64,000 nucleotides of DNA from Mobilicoccus pelagius NBRC 104925 (GTDB taxonomy: Bacteria; Actinomycetota; Actinomycetes; Actinomycetales; Dermatophilaceae), in contig NZ_BAFE01000051.1 of NCBI RefSeq assembly GCF_000247995.1, positions 1 to 64,000 of the forward strand, read 5' to 3'. Under the pieces are notes generated by a model, which made no database searches, had not been told where the DNA came from, and worked only from the letters and a program-made list of their open reading frames with translations. The position numbers and the translations under genes were made by a program. Shown piece after piece: positions 26,284 to 34,122 of this stretch; position 1 is the stretch's first letter; each line of letters begins with the position of its first letter.

Positions 26284-27993
26284 ATGGCCACCGAGACACT
26301 CATCCATGCCGGTCTCGTCGACTACGCGATCCTCGCGATCTACTTCGCGTTCGTCCTCGGCATCGGCGTCCTCGCGAGGCGCCAGGTCTCCGGTTCTCTC
26401 GACTTCTTCCTCTCCGGCCGATCCCTGCCCGCCTGGGTCACCGGTCTCGCGTTCGTCTCCGCCAACCTCGGCGCCGTCGAGATCATGGGCATGTCGGCCA
26501 CCGGCGCCGAGATCGGCCTGCCGACGGTCCACTACTTCTGGATCGGCGCCATCCCGGCGATGATCTTCCTCGGCGTCGTGATGATGCCCTTCTACTACGG
26601 CTCCAAGGTGCGCTCGGTGCCGGAGTTCATGCTCCGCCGCTTCGGGCCCGGGGCTCACCTCGTCAACGCGGTGTCGTTCGCGCTGGCGCAGCTCCTCATC
26701 GCGGGCATCAACCTCTACCTGCTCGGCAGCATCGTCCACGCCCTGCTCGGCTGGCCGCTGTGGACCGCGCTCATCGTCGCCGCCGCGATCGTCCTCTCCT
26801 ACATCATGTTCGGCGGGCTGTCGGCGGCGATCTACAACGAGGTGCTCCAGTTCTTCGTCATCGTCGCCTCGCTCCTGCCGCTCACCCTTCTCGGCCTCCA
26901 CCGCGTCGGCGGATGGCAGGGCATGGTCGACCGCATCACCGCGGCCGCCGCCGCCAACCCCGACACGATCGCCCCCGCCGCCCAGCAGCTCAACTCCTGG
27001 CCCGGTCAGGCGCTCTCGGGCTTCCACAGCCCGATCCTGTCGGTGTTCGGCATCGTCTTCGGCCTCGGGTTCGTCCTCTCCTTCGGTTACTGGACGACGA
27101 ACTTCGTCGAGGTGCAGCGCGCGATGGCGTCCGAGTCCGTCTCGGCGGCCCGCAAGACGCCGATCATCGGCGCCTTCCCCAAGATGTTCGTCCCGTTCAT
27201 CACGATCGTGCCGGGCATGCTCGCTGCGGTGCTCGTCAACGAGATCGCGACGATCAAGGCCGGCGGCATCGTCCCCGGCGGCGCCTCCGGCAACGGCGTG
27301 CAGTACAACGACGCACTGCTGCTCCTCATGCGTGACCTGCTCCCCAACGGCCTCCTCGGCCTCGCGATCACCGGTCTGCTCGCCGCGTTCATGGCCGGCA
27401 TGGCCGCCAACGTCTCGGCGTTCAACACCGTGTTCAGCGTCGACATCTGGGAGCACTACGTCGTCCGTGACCGCGACGACGACTACTACGTGAAGATCGG
27501 CCGCGTCGCCACGGTGCTCGCCACCGTCGTCGCCGTGTTCACCGCGCTCATCGCCGCGAGCTTCTCGAACATCATGGACTACCTCCAGACGCTGTTCGGA
27601 TTCTTCAACGCGCCCCTGTTCGCGACGTTCATCCTCGGAATGTTCTGGAAGCGGATGACGCCCACCGCCGGCTGGGTCGGCCTCGTCGTCGGTACCGCGA
27701 GCGCCGTGTTCACGTGGCTCCTCGGCCAGTGGGGGATCCTCGTCCTCCCCGGTCAGGGCATGGCGTTCCTCGCCGCGTCCGTCGGATTCGTCCTCGACAT
27801 CGTCGTGAGCGTCCTCGTGTCGCTCGTGACGAAGCCCAAGACGAGTGCCGAGCTCAAGGGCCTCGTCTACTCCGAGACCCCGCGTGAGGACCTCGTCGAC
27901 CCCGACGAGGCCGCCCTCCCGTGGTTCCGGCGCACCCTGCCCCTCGCCGGCGTCGCGCTCGTCCTCGTCACCATCCTCAACTTCCTGTTCTGA
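26284..27993 (+). CDS. sodium:solute symporter (SSS family), probable sugar transporter
   Basis: A 569-aa membrane protein with about 14 hydrophobic segments. Family features include FFLSGRSLPAWVTGLAFVSA with SANLGAVEIMGMSATG near residue 60, and FGYWTTNFVEVQRAMAS. The length and the segments AQLLIAGINLYLLG and VLSYIMFGGLSAAIYNEVLQ resemble vSGLT-like galactose/glucose symporters. Divergent orientation from galK-galM-lacI supports galactose as substrate, inferred from context. It is followed 15 bp later by a small membrane protein gene, presumably co-transcribed. Confidence 0.87.
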   Translation: MATETLIHAGLVDYAILAIYFAFVLGIGVLARRQVSGSLDFFLSGRSLPAWVTGLAFVSANLGAVEIMGMSATGAEIGLPTVHYFWIGAIPAMIFLGVVMMPFYYGSKVRSVPEFMLRRFGPGAHLVNAVSFALAQLLIAGINLYLLGSIVHALLGWPLWTALIVAAAIVLSYIMFGGLSAAIYNEVLQFFVIVASLLPLTLLGLHRVGGWQGMVDRITAAAAANPDTIAPAAQQLNSWPGQALSGFHSPILSVFGIVFGLGFVLSFGYWTTNFVEVQRAMASESVSAARKTPIIGAFPKMFVPFITIVPGMLAAVLVNEIATIKAGGIVPGGASGNGVQYNDALLLLMRDLLPNGLLGLAITGLLAAFMAGMAANVSAFNTVFSVDIWEHYVVRDRDDDYYVKIGRVATVLATVVAVFTALIAASFSNIMDYLQTLFGFFNAPLFATFILGMFWKRMTPTAGWVGLVVGTASAVFTWLLGQWGILVLPGQGMAFLAASVGFVLDIVVSVLVSLVTKPKTSAELKGLVYSETPREDLVDPDEAALPWFRRTLPLAGVALVLVTILNFLF

Positions 27994-28008
27994 CCCAAGG
28001 AGACGACC

Positions 28009-28302
28009 ATGTCGACCACTGCCGACCGGACTCCGACGCGCCACACCGCGGGGGTCTTCGACATCCGCACGATCATCGGGACGCTGCTCGGGATCTACGG
28101 GATCATCCTCACGGCCATGGGCCTGTTGGGCGACCCGGCCTACGACCGCACCGGTGGGGTGAACGCCAACCTCATCGCGGGTATCGCCCTGCTCGTCGCC
28201 GGGCTCGTGTTCCTCGCCTGGGCCAAGGCCCGCCCCGTCGTCGTCGACGAGCGGGAGCTCGCCCGCGGTGACGACGGCAACGCCGTCCACGAGGCCCGCT
28301 GA
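28009..28302 (+). CDS. small two-helix membrane protein downstream of the symporter
   Basis: A 97-aa protein with two clear transmembrane helices (IIGTLLGIYGIILTAMGLL at about 22-40 and LIAGIALLVAGLVFLAWA at about 54-71) and charged ends. AAGGAG stands 6 nt before the ATG. It lies 15 bp after the symporter gene and should share its transcript; a subunit or stability factor for that transporter is plausible but unproven. The family is not recognised with certainty. Confidence 0.75.
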   Translation: MSTTADRTPTRHTAGVFDIRTIIGTLLGIYGIILTAMGLLGDPAYDRTGGVNANLIAGIALLVAGLVFLAWAKARPVVVDERELARGDDGNAVHEAR

Positions 28303-28339
28303 GGTCCGGCCGCACCCGGCCCTCACGCCCTCACGCGAA

Positions 28340-28377
28340 GAGCGGGGCCGTCGACCACGTGGTCGACGGCCCCGCTC
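28340..28377. terminator. bidirectional terminator between the symporter operon and tRNA-Sec
   Basis: A 38-bp perfect palindrome centred on CCACGTGG, with arms GAGCGGGGCCGTCGACCAC and its complement. It can stop transcripts from the symporter side (plus) and the tRNA-Sec side (minus). Confidence 0.85.
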
Positions 28378-28388
28378 TCGTACGTCGT

Positions 28389-28484
28389 TGGCGGAGGCGG
28401 ACGGGAATCGAACCCGCCAGACCGAGATGCTCGGCCTCACCGGTTTTGAAGACCGGGGGGCCCACCAGGAACCCAGACGCCTCC
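28389..28484 (-). tRNA. selC: tRNA-Sec (anticodon TCA)
   Basis: A 96-nt minus-strand tRNA. The acceptor stem is GGAGGCG/CGCCTCC, followed by discriminator G and an encoded CCA (28389-28391). The anticodon stem CCGGT/ACCGG has loop CTTCAAA with anticodon TCA, reading UGA. A long variable arm (GAGGCCGAGCATCTCGGTCT) and an extended D-arm mark it as tRNA-Sec rather than a suppressor or tRNA-Ser. The T-arm has GGTTCGATTCC. It lies about 250 bp from selD and 7.4 kb from selAB. Its product is charged by SerRS, converted by SelA and delivered by SelB. Confidence 0.95.
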
Positions 28485-28729
28485 GCGGTCCACTGTAGAG
28501 GCACCCACCGGCGACGACGAACGAGTGACCGTGACGGCGCGGTCGTGCCGATGGTCGGACTGCCGGTCGTGGCGCGGTCGACGCGACTGCCGTCTCCGGG
28601 CGTCACGCGGGGAGGGGCACCGGGAGTTCTCGCCGCGCCGCCCGCCGCGCACGCCTCCGTCGGTCGGCCGGGCTAGGGTGCCGCTCGACGCCGCACCCGC
28701 GTCGCACGCTCGTCGGAAGGCCGATCATC

Positions 28730-29743
28730 ATGCCGGACACCACGCTTCGCCTCACGCAATTCGCCGCCGGGGGAGGGTGCGCCTGTAAGCTGCCCGCCGG
28801 CCAGCTCGAGAGCGTCGTCGCGGGACTCGTCGGTCAGGACGCCCCCGACCTCCTCGTCGGCCTCGACGCGGGCGACGACGCGTGCGCCGTCCGCCTCGAG
28901 AGCGGCTCCGACGGGTGCGGCACCGCCGTCATCTCGACGGCCGACTTCTTCACCCCGATGATCGACTCCCCCTACGACTGGGGGCGCATCGCCGCCGCCA
29001 ACGCCCTCTCCGACGTCTACGCGATGGGCGGGCGCCCCGTCCTCGCGATCAACCTCGTCGGCTGGCCCGTCGACCTCCTCCCCGACGACGTCCTCACCGA
29101 GGTCCTCCGCGGTGGCTTCGACGTCGGCCGCGCCGCCGGGTGCCCCGTCGCCGGTGGCCACTCGATCACCGCGCCCGAGCCGATCTACGGGATGGCCGTC
29201 ACCGGCGTCGCCGACCCGGAGCGGCTCCTCCGCAACGACGCAGCCGAGGCCGGGCTGCCGATCAGCCTCACCAAGCCCATCGGCGTCGGCCTCCTCAACA
29301 ACCGGCACAAGGCGACGGGGGAACGGTTCGAGGAGGCCGTCGAGACGATGACGACCCTCAACGATGCCGCCAGCCGTGCCGCCCTCGACGCCGGTGTCCG
29401 CGCCGCGACCGACGTCACCGGGTTCGGGCTGCTCGGTCACCTGCACAAGATGATGCGGGCCTCCGGCGTGACGGCGGTGCTCGACCGCGCGGCGGTGCCG
29501 GTGCTCGACGCGGCGCGCGACGCCCTGCGCGACGGGTTCGTCCCCGGCGGCAGCCGCCGCAACCTCGACTGGGTGCGCCCTCACCTCGTGGTGGAGGGGA
29601 GCGGTGTCGGGGAGGACGACCTCGTGCTCCTCGCCGACGCACAGACCTCGGGAGGGCTGCTCGTCGTGGGCGAGGTTCCCGGAGCGCCCGTCGTCGGCGA
29701 GACCGTGCCCGCCCGGGAGGGCGTCACCGTCGTCGTGCGGTGA
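28730..29743 (+). CDS. selD: selenide, water dikinase (selenophosphate synthetase)
   Basis: A 337-aa enzyme that makes selenophosphate from selenide and ATP, the selenium donor for SelA. The N-terminal active-site loop GGGCACK has Cys17, Cys19 and Lys20, at the same positions as in E. coli SelD. DDACAV and STADFFTPMIDSPYDWGRIAAANALSD give the metal/ATP residues (shown in part), followed by AGGHSI and DVTGFGLLGH. The catalytic position is Cys, not Sec, so SelD itself needs no UGA recoding. The 245 bp upstream of the ATG hold no gene. Confidence 0.95.
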   Translation: MPDTTLRLTQFAAGGGCACKLPAGQLESVVAGLVGQDAPDLLVGLDAGDDACAVRLESGSDGCGTAVISTADFFTPMIDSPYDWGRIAAANALSDVYAMGGRPVLAINLVGWPVDLLPDDVLTEVLRGGFDVGRAAGCPVAGGHSITAPEPIYGMAVTGVADPERLLRNDAAEAGLPISLTKPIGVGLLNNRHKATGERFEEAVETMTTLNDAASRAALDAGVRAATDVTGFGLLGHLHKMMRASGVTAVLDRAAVPVLDAARDALRDGFVPGGSRRNLDWVRPHLVVEGSGVGEDDLVLLADAQTSGGLLVVGEVPGAPVVGETVPAREGVTVVVR

Positions 29744-30146
29744 CCCGGCCCGGGCCGGCCGGATCCCGCGCGCGGCCGGGCTCGCCGGACGCCGAGTGCG
29801 GCCATATGACCACATCCGCCGCGCGTCGCCCCGTCGAGATGCCACCTTTCGCCGGTCGAGGCCCCGCTTCACCTGCACGATGTGGCATCTCGACGGCGGG
29901 GTGCGCCTCGGGTGTGTGGCGAATCGGCCGCACTCGGTGACGAGGTGATCGGTGGGGCGGGTTCGGTGACGGGCGGAGTCGGCGTGCCAGCGCGGACCCC
30001 ATCGCGGCGATCGCCGACCCGGCCACCGCGCCCGGGTGGCGCTGCCCCTCCCCGAACAGGCCGGCCATGAGCCGTGTCGCCACGGTCGCGCACACGACCG
30101 CGGCGTCAAGGGCGACGAAGAAGCCCCACGAGGTGGTCGAGTTCAT
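29724..30146 (-). CDS. possible small membrane protein, uncertain 3' end
   Basis: ATG 30146 is well placed behind GGGAGGA and opens MNSTTSWGFFVALDAAVVCA followed by further hydrophobic sequence, one plausible transmembrane helix. After about residue 55 the translation becomes Arg/Pro/His-rich like non-coding GC-rich DNA, and the frame runs into the end of selD. The gene may be short or frameshifted. No family is recognised, and it could be a false positive. Confidence 0.35.
   Translation of the reverse strand: MNSTTSWGFFVALDAAVVCATVATRLMAGLFGEGQRHPGAVAGSAIAAMGSALARRLRPSPNPPHRSPRHRVRPIRHTPEAHPAVEMPHRAGEAGPRPAKGGISTGRRAADVVIWPHSASGEPGRARDPAGPGRVTARRR
29832..29895. repeat. 14-bp perfect inverted repeat with 36-bp spacer
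   Basis: CGTCGAGATGCCAC (29832-29845) and GTGGCATCTCGACG (29882-29895) lie between selD and the ABC-transporter operon. Stem and spacing would allow a terminator-like hairpin, but the spacer is long and no T-run follows. The rest of 29744-30235 shows no solid gene. Confidence 0.6.
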
Positions 30147-30235
30147 CCGGTCCTCCCGTCGGACGTCGGGTACTGACGAACACGACAGCCGTGCCCCTGC
30201 GCGGCCCCGGGGCGGCTCCGGCGCCGCACCGAGGG

Positions 30236-31195
30236 TCAGTCGTCCGGGCCGGGGTGGTGGCAGGCGACCCGGTGCCCGCCGCCGAGGTGCTCCAGTGGGG
30301 GCATGTCCGTCCGGCACCGGTCGTCGGCGCGGGGGCAGCGCGGCGCGAACGGGCACCCGCGCTCGGGGGGGCCGCCGATCTCGCCGCGCACGACCGCGGG
30401 GCGGGGGCGTCCCGGGTCGGGGCGGGGGACGGCGGCGAGCAGCGCCTGCGTGTACGGGTGCCGCGGGTCGCGATACAGCAGCTCGGCAGGGGCCTCCTCC
30501 ACGATGTGGCCGAGGTACATGACGGCCACCCGGTCGGCGACGGCACGGACGACGGCCAGGTCGTGCGCCACGACGAGCAACCCCAGGTCGTGCTCGTCGC
30601 GCAGGTCGGTGAGCAGGTTGAGCACCTGCGCCCGGACCGACACGTCGAGCGCCGAGACCGGCTCGTCCGCGACGAGGAGCGAGGGCCGCCCGGCGAGCGC
30701 CCGGGCGATGCCGATGCGCTGGCGCTGCCCGCCGCTGAACTCGTGCGGGTAGCGGTCGAGCATGTCGGCGCCGAGCCCGACCTGCGTGAGCAGCCCCTCC
30801 AGGGTGGCGCGGTCCCGCGGCATCCCGTGGTTGCGCAGCACCCGGGCGAGGATCACCCCGACGGTGTGGCGCGGGTTGAGGGACGAGTACGGGTCCTGGA
30901 ACACCATCGCCATGCGGCGGCGCAGGGGCCGCAGACGGCGCTCGCCCAGGCGGGTGATGTCCTGGCCCTCGAACCGGACGGTGCCGGAGTCCGGGTCGTG
31001 CAGGCGCAGGGCGATGCGCGCGACGGTGGTCTTGCCCGAGCCGGATTCGCCGACGAGCGCGACCGTCTCCCCGCGGTGCACGTCGAGGTCGACGTCGACG
31101 GCCGCGCGGGTGAGGGTAGGCCGGGCGAAGGGGGAGCGGCGGCTGCGGAAGGTCTTGGTCACGCCGCGCAGGCTGAGCAGGGCGGTCTCGGTCAT
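30236..31195 (-). CDS. peptide-type ABC transporter ATP-binding protein (DppF/OppF-like)
   Basis: A 319-aa ATPase. Walker A is GESGSGKTT, signature HEFSGGQRQRIGIA, Walker B LLVADEPVSALD, with His in VAHD. The C-terminal Opp/Dpp extension has the Cys cluster CPFAPRCPRADDRC, typical of oligopeptide-transporter ATPases and able to bind an Fe-S cluster in some members. ATG 31195 overlaps the stop of the partner ATPase. Last gene of a five-gene operon; it provides half of the heterodimeric motor. Confidence 0.9.
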   Translation of the reverse strand: MTETALLSLRGVTKTFRSRRSPFARPTLTRAAVDVDLDVHRGETVALVGESGSGKTTVARIALRLHDPDSGTVRFEGQDITRLGERRLRPLRRRMAMVFQDPYSSLNPRHTVGVILARVLRNHGMPRDRATLEGLLTQVGLGADMLDRYPHEFSGGQRQRIGIARALAGRPSLLVADEPVSALDVSVRAQVLNLLTDLRDEHDLGLLVVAHDLAVVRAVADRVAVMYLGHIVEEAPAELLYRDPRHPYTQALLAAVPRPDPGRPRPAVVRGEIGGPPERGCPFAPRCPRADDRCRTDMPPLEHLGGGHRVACHHPGPDD

Positions 31196-32196
31196 GCGGG
31201 CTCCTGGGTGGCGTGGCAGGCCGCGAGGTGCGGCGCGACCCCCGGGCGTGGGGTGAGGGCGGGGCGGCGGACCAGACACGCCTCGCCGACCGTGGGCTGC
31301 AGCGGGCACCGGGGATGGAACGGGCACCCGGAGGGGCGATCCGCGCCGGAGGCGGGCACCCCGGGGATGGCGGCGAGCCGTGCGGGCGGGGCGTCCATGT
31401 CGGGTGTCGCGGCGTGCAGGCCCCGCGTGTAGGGGTGCGCGGGGCGGGCGAACAGGTCGGTGGTGCCGCCTACCTCGGCCACCTGACCGGCGTACATGAC
31501 GAGCACGTCGTCGGCGGTCTGCGCGACCACGCCCAGGTCGTGGGTGATGAGCACCATCGCCATGTGCATCTGCCGCACGAGGTCGTTCAGCACGTCGAGG
31601 ACCTGGGCCTGCACGGTCACGTCGAGGGCGGTCGTGGGTTCGTCGGCGATGAGGACGCGTGGCTCGTTGACGATGGCGGTGGCGATCATGGCGCGTTGGC
31701 GCATCCCGCCGCTGAGCTCGTGCGGGTACTGGTCGGCCTGGGCGCGGGGGTTCGACATGCCGACGAGCGCGAGCGTCTCCACGGCGCGGGCATGCGCGGC
31801 CCTGCGGGACACGCCGTGGCGCAGCCTGTGGGCCGCAGCGATCTGGGCGCCGACGGTGCGGAACGGGTTGAGGGCCGCGGTGGCGTCCTGGAAGACCATC
31901 GCGATGTCACCCCCGCGCACGCGCTCCCTCTGCGGCTCGTCGGCGGTGACCATGTCGATCCCGCCGACGCGGACGTGGCCGTCGACGCGGGCCGTGTCGG
32001 GCAGCAGCCCCATCGTGGCCAGGGCGAGCGTGGACTTGCCCGACCCGGATTCGCCGACGACGCCGAGCACACGCCCCCCGTCGACCCCGAGGCTCACGTC
32101 GTCGACGGCCCGCACCTCGCCCCTGCCGGATCGGAACGCGACGCTCAGGCCCTCGACCGTGAGGGCGGGCGAGGCGGTGGGTGCGGGATCAGGCAC
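31192..32196 (-). CDS. peptide-type ABC transporter ATP-binding protein (DppD/OppD-like)
   Basis: A 334-aa ATPase with Walker A GESGSGKST, the Q-loop MVFQDATAALNP, signature HELSGGMRQRAMIA, Walker B VLIADEPTTALD and His in ITHD. The C-terminal Cys motif is CPFHPRCPLQPTVGEAC. The GTG start at 32196 overlaps the permease stop. It pairs with the following ATPase gene in one transporter. Confidence 0.9.
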   Translation of the reverse strand: MPDPAPTASPALTVEGLSVAFRSGRGEVRAVDDVSLGVDGGRVLGVVGESGSGKSTLALATMGLLPDTARVDGHVRVGGIDMVTADEPQRERVRGGDIAMVFQDATAALNPFRTVGAQIAAAHRLRHGVSRRAAHARAVETLALVGMSNPRAQADQYPHELSGGMRQRAMIATAIVNEPRVLIADEPTTALDVTVQAQVLDVLNDLVRQMHMAMVLITHDLGVVAQTADDVLVMYAGQVAEVGGTTDLFARPAHPYTRGLHAATPDMDAPPARLAAIPGVPASGADRPSGCPFHPRCPLQPTVGEACLVRRPALTPRPGVAPHLAACHATQEPA

Positions 32197-33175
32197 GACG
32201 GATCCTCGGGTCGATCAGGCCGTGGACGATGTCCACGACGAGGTTGGCGGCGATGACGAGGGCGGCGCCGAACAGGGCCGTGCCGACGACGAGGCCGAGG
32301 TCGCGGCGTCCCACGGCGTCGATGAGCAGGTCGCCGAGCCCGTGCATGCCGAACACGCGCTCGGTGAACACGGCGCCGCCGAGCAGCCCGGCCAGGTCGA
32401 GGCCGAACATCGTGATGATCGGCACCCACACGCCGCGACGCGCGGTGCGGAGCACGTGCCGCCGCGGGGCGCCGGTCGCGCGTTCGGTGCGCAGGTGCTC
32501 GGCGGAGAGCTCCTCGAGCATCTGGTTGCGGGCGAACCGCAGGTAGGTGGCGGCGTTGAGCGCCCCGATGACGAGCCACGGGAGCACGAGGTGCCAGGCC
32601 CACCCGACGGGGCTCTCCCGGAACGGCACATACCCGGAGACCGGAACCATGTCGAGGTAGAACCCGAAGATCAGCACGGCGACGAGCCCCAGCAGGTAGG
32701 TCGGCGTGGCGATGAGGGCCAGGGAGACGCCTCGCGCGGCGTGGTCGAACGGCCGCCCGCGCCGCAGGGCCGCGTGCACGCCGCCGCCGAACCCGAGGGC
32801 CAGGGCGGTGAGGGCACCGCCGAACGCGATGGACGCGGTGACGGGCAGGCGTTCGAGGATGAGCTCGGTGACGGGGCGGCGCAGCTCGAACGAGAACCCG
32901 ACGCACGGGGCGACGCACGTGACCGCCTCGGCACCCGAGCCGAACGTGCGCCCCTGGAACAGCCCGGCCAGGAAGTCGAGCCACTGGTGGAACGCGTCCC
33001 GGTCGGTCTGCATGAAGCTCTTGATCTGCGCGAGACGGTCCGGGCGGCACGGGCGCCCGCACATCACGCGGGCCGGGTCGACGGCCGAGCTGTAGAAGAG
33101 CATGTACACGCAGAACGAGATCGCGACGAGCACGAGCACGCTGGCGAGGACGCGACGCGCGACGAACCGGGTCAT
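32189..33175 (-). CDS. peptide-type ABC transporter permease (DppB-like)
   Basis: A 328-aa permease. A first transmembrane helix (VLASVLVLVAISFCVYMLFY) is followed by an extracytoplasmic region of about 90 residues with two paired cysteines (MCGRPC and CVAPC), then about five more helices. The EAA loop lies around LRTERATGAPRRHVLRTA. The ATG at 33175 overlaps the upstream permease stop. The gene order here is receptor, C-type permease, B-type permease, ATPases; the B and C permeases are swapped relative to the usual opp/dpp order. Confidence 0.87.
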   Translation of the reverse strand: MTRFVARRVLASVLVLVAISFCVYMLFYSSAVDPARVMCGRPCRPDRLAQIKSFMQTDRDAFHQWLDFLAGLFQGRTFGSGAEAVTCVAPCVGFSFELRRPVTELILERLPVTASIAFGGALTALALGFGGGVHAALRRGRPFDHAARGVSLALIATPTYLLGLVAVLIFGFYLDMVPVSGYVPFRESPVGWAWHLVLPWLVIGALNAATYLRFARNQMLEELSAEHLRTERATGAPRRHVLRTARRGVWVPIITMFGLDLAGLLGGAVFTERVFGMHGLGDLLIDAVGRRDLGLVVGTALFGAALVIAANLVVDIVHGLIDPRIRRA

Positions 33176-34122
33176 GCGACGCCTCCGTCCAGGCGCACGT
33201 CGAAGGCGTCGCGCAGGCTGTCGCCGAGGAGGGTCGAGCCGAGAACGAGCAGGAACAGCGTGGCGCCGGGGAAGAGCAGGTACCAGGGGTCGGCGCCGGT
33301 GTAGGTCCAGGTGATCGACTGGCCGATGAGGCGGCCCAGCTCGGGGGTCTGCGGGCCCACCCCGATCCCGAGGAACGACAGGCCCGCTCCGACCCCGACC
33401 GTTCCGGGGAACTGCAGGGCCACGACCACGACGACGGTGCCGACGAGGTTGGGCAGCAGCTCGCCCGTGAGGATGCGGTGCACGGGCGTGCCGGATGCGC
33501 GGGCGGCGAGCACGAACTCGCGCCGGGAGAGCGCGGCGGCCTGGCCGTGCACGAGCCGGGCCGTGCCCACCCAGCCGAAGAACGCGAGGGCCAGGGTGAT
33601 GAGCAGCGCGCGCGGGAACTCCGGCGGCACGATGAGCTGCACGGCGATGAGGAAGAGCAGGCTCGGGAACCCGAACATGAAGTCGACGAAACGCCCCATC
33701 ACGGCCTCGAACCAGCCGCCCGAGTAGCCCATGGCCAGGCCGACGAGCACGCCGAACGACGCGGCGAGGAGGGTCGCGCCGGCGGCGATGCCGATGGACG
33801 TGCGGGTCCCGTACGCGATGAGGGCGAGCAGGTCGCGTCCCGTTCCGGGCTCCACCCCCAGCCAGTGCCGGGACGAGACGCCCCCGAACGGGCCGATGGG
33901 GGTGCCGCCGGTGGCGGCGTCGACGGCCGCCCCGTCGAACTGGCCGACGTGCTGCCCCTCGAGGGCCACGAGCAGCGGCGCCAGCAGCGCCAACCCCAGC
34001 ACGAGGCCGAGGCACACCAGGCCCGCGCGCGCCTGGGTGCCGCGGAGGGCACGGTGCAGGGCGGCCCGCGTGGGCGAGACCGTGCGGTCCCGCCCACGCG
34101 GCATCACAGCAGACGTCGTCAC
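33172..34122 (-). CDS. peptide-type ABC transporter permease (DppC-like)
   Basis: A 316-aa permease with about six helices. HWLGVEPGTGRDLLALIAYG is the C-type permease signature, and the EAA loop is around LAARASGTPVHRILTGELLPN. GTG 34122 overlaps the stop of the substrate-binding protein gene (GTGA). It forms the translocation channel with the DppB-like protein encoded next. Confidence 0.88.
   Translation of the reverse strand: MTTSAVMPRGRDRTVSPTRAALHRALRGTQARAGLVCLGLVLGLALLAPLLVALEGQHVGQFDGAAVDAATGGTPIGPFGGVSSRHWLGVEPGTGRDLLALIAYGTRTSIGIAAGATLLAASFGVLVGLAMGYSGGWFEAVMGRFVDFMFGFPSLLFLIAVQLIVPPEFPRALLITLALAFFGWVGTARLVHGQAAALSRREFVLAARASGTPVHRILTGELLPNLVGTVVVVVALQFPGTVGVGAGLSFLGIGVGPQTPELGRLIGQSITWTYTGADPWYLLFPGATLFLLVLGSTLLGDSLRDAFDVRLDGGVA

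Noticed and set aside
26185..28440. 751-codon open frame on the minus strand opposite the symporter
   Set aside because: Translation is Glu/Arg/Asp/Gly-rich without domains, as expected from the antisense of a GC-rich membrane protein. The plus strand has a full SSS protein with a ribosome site.
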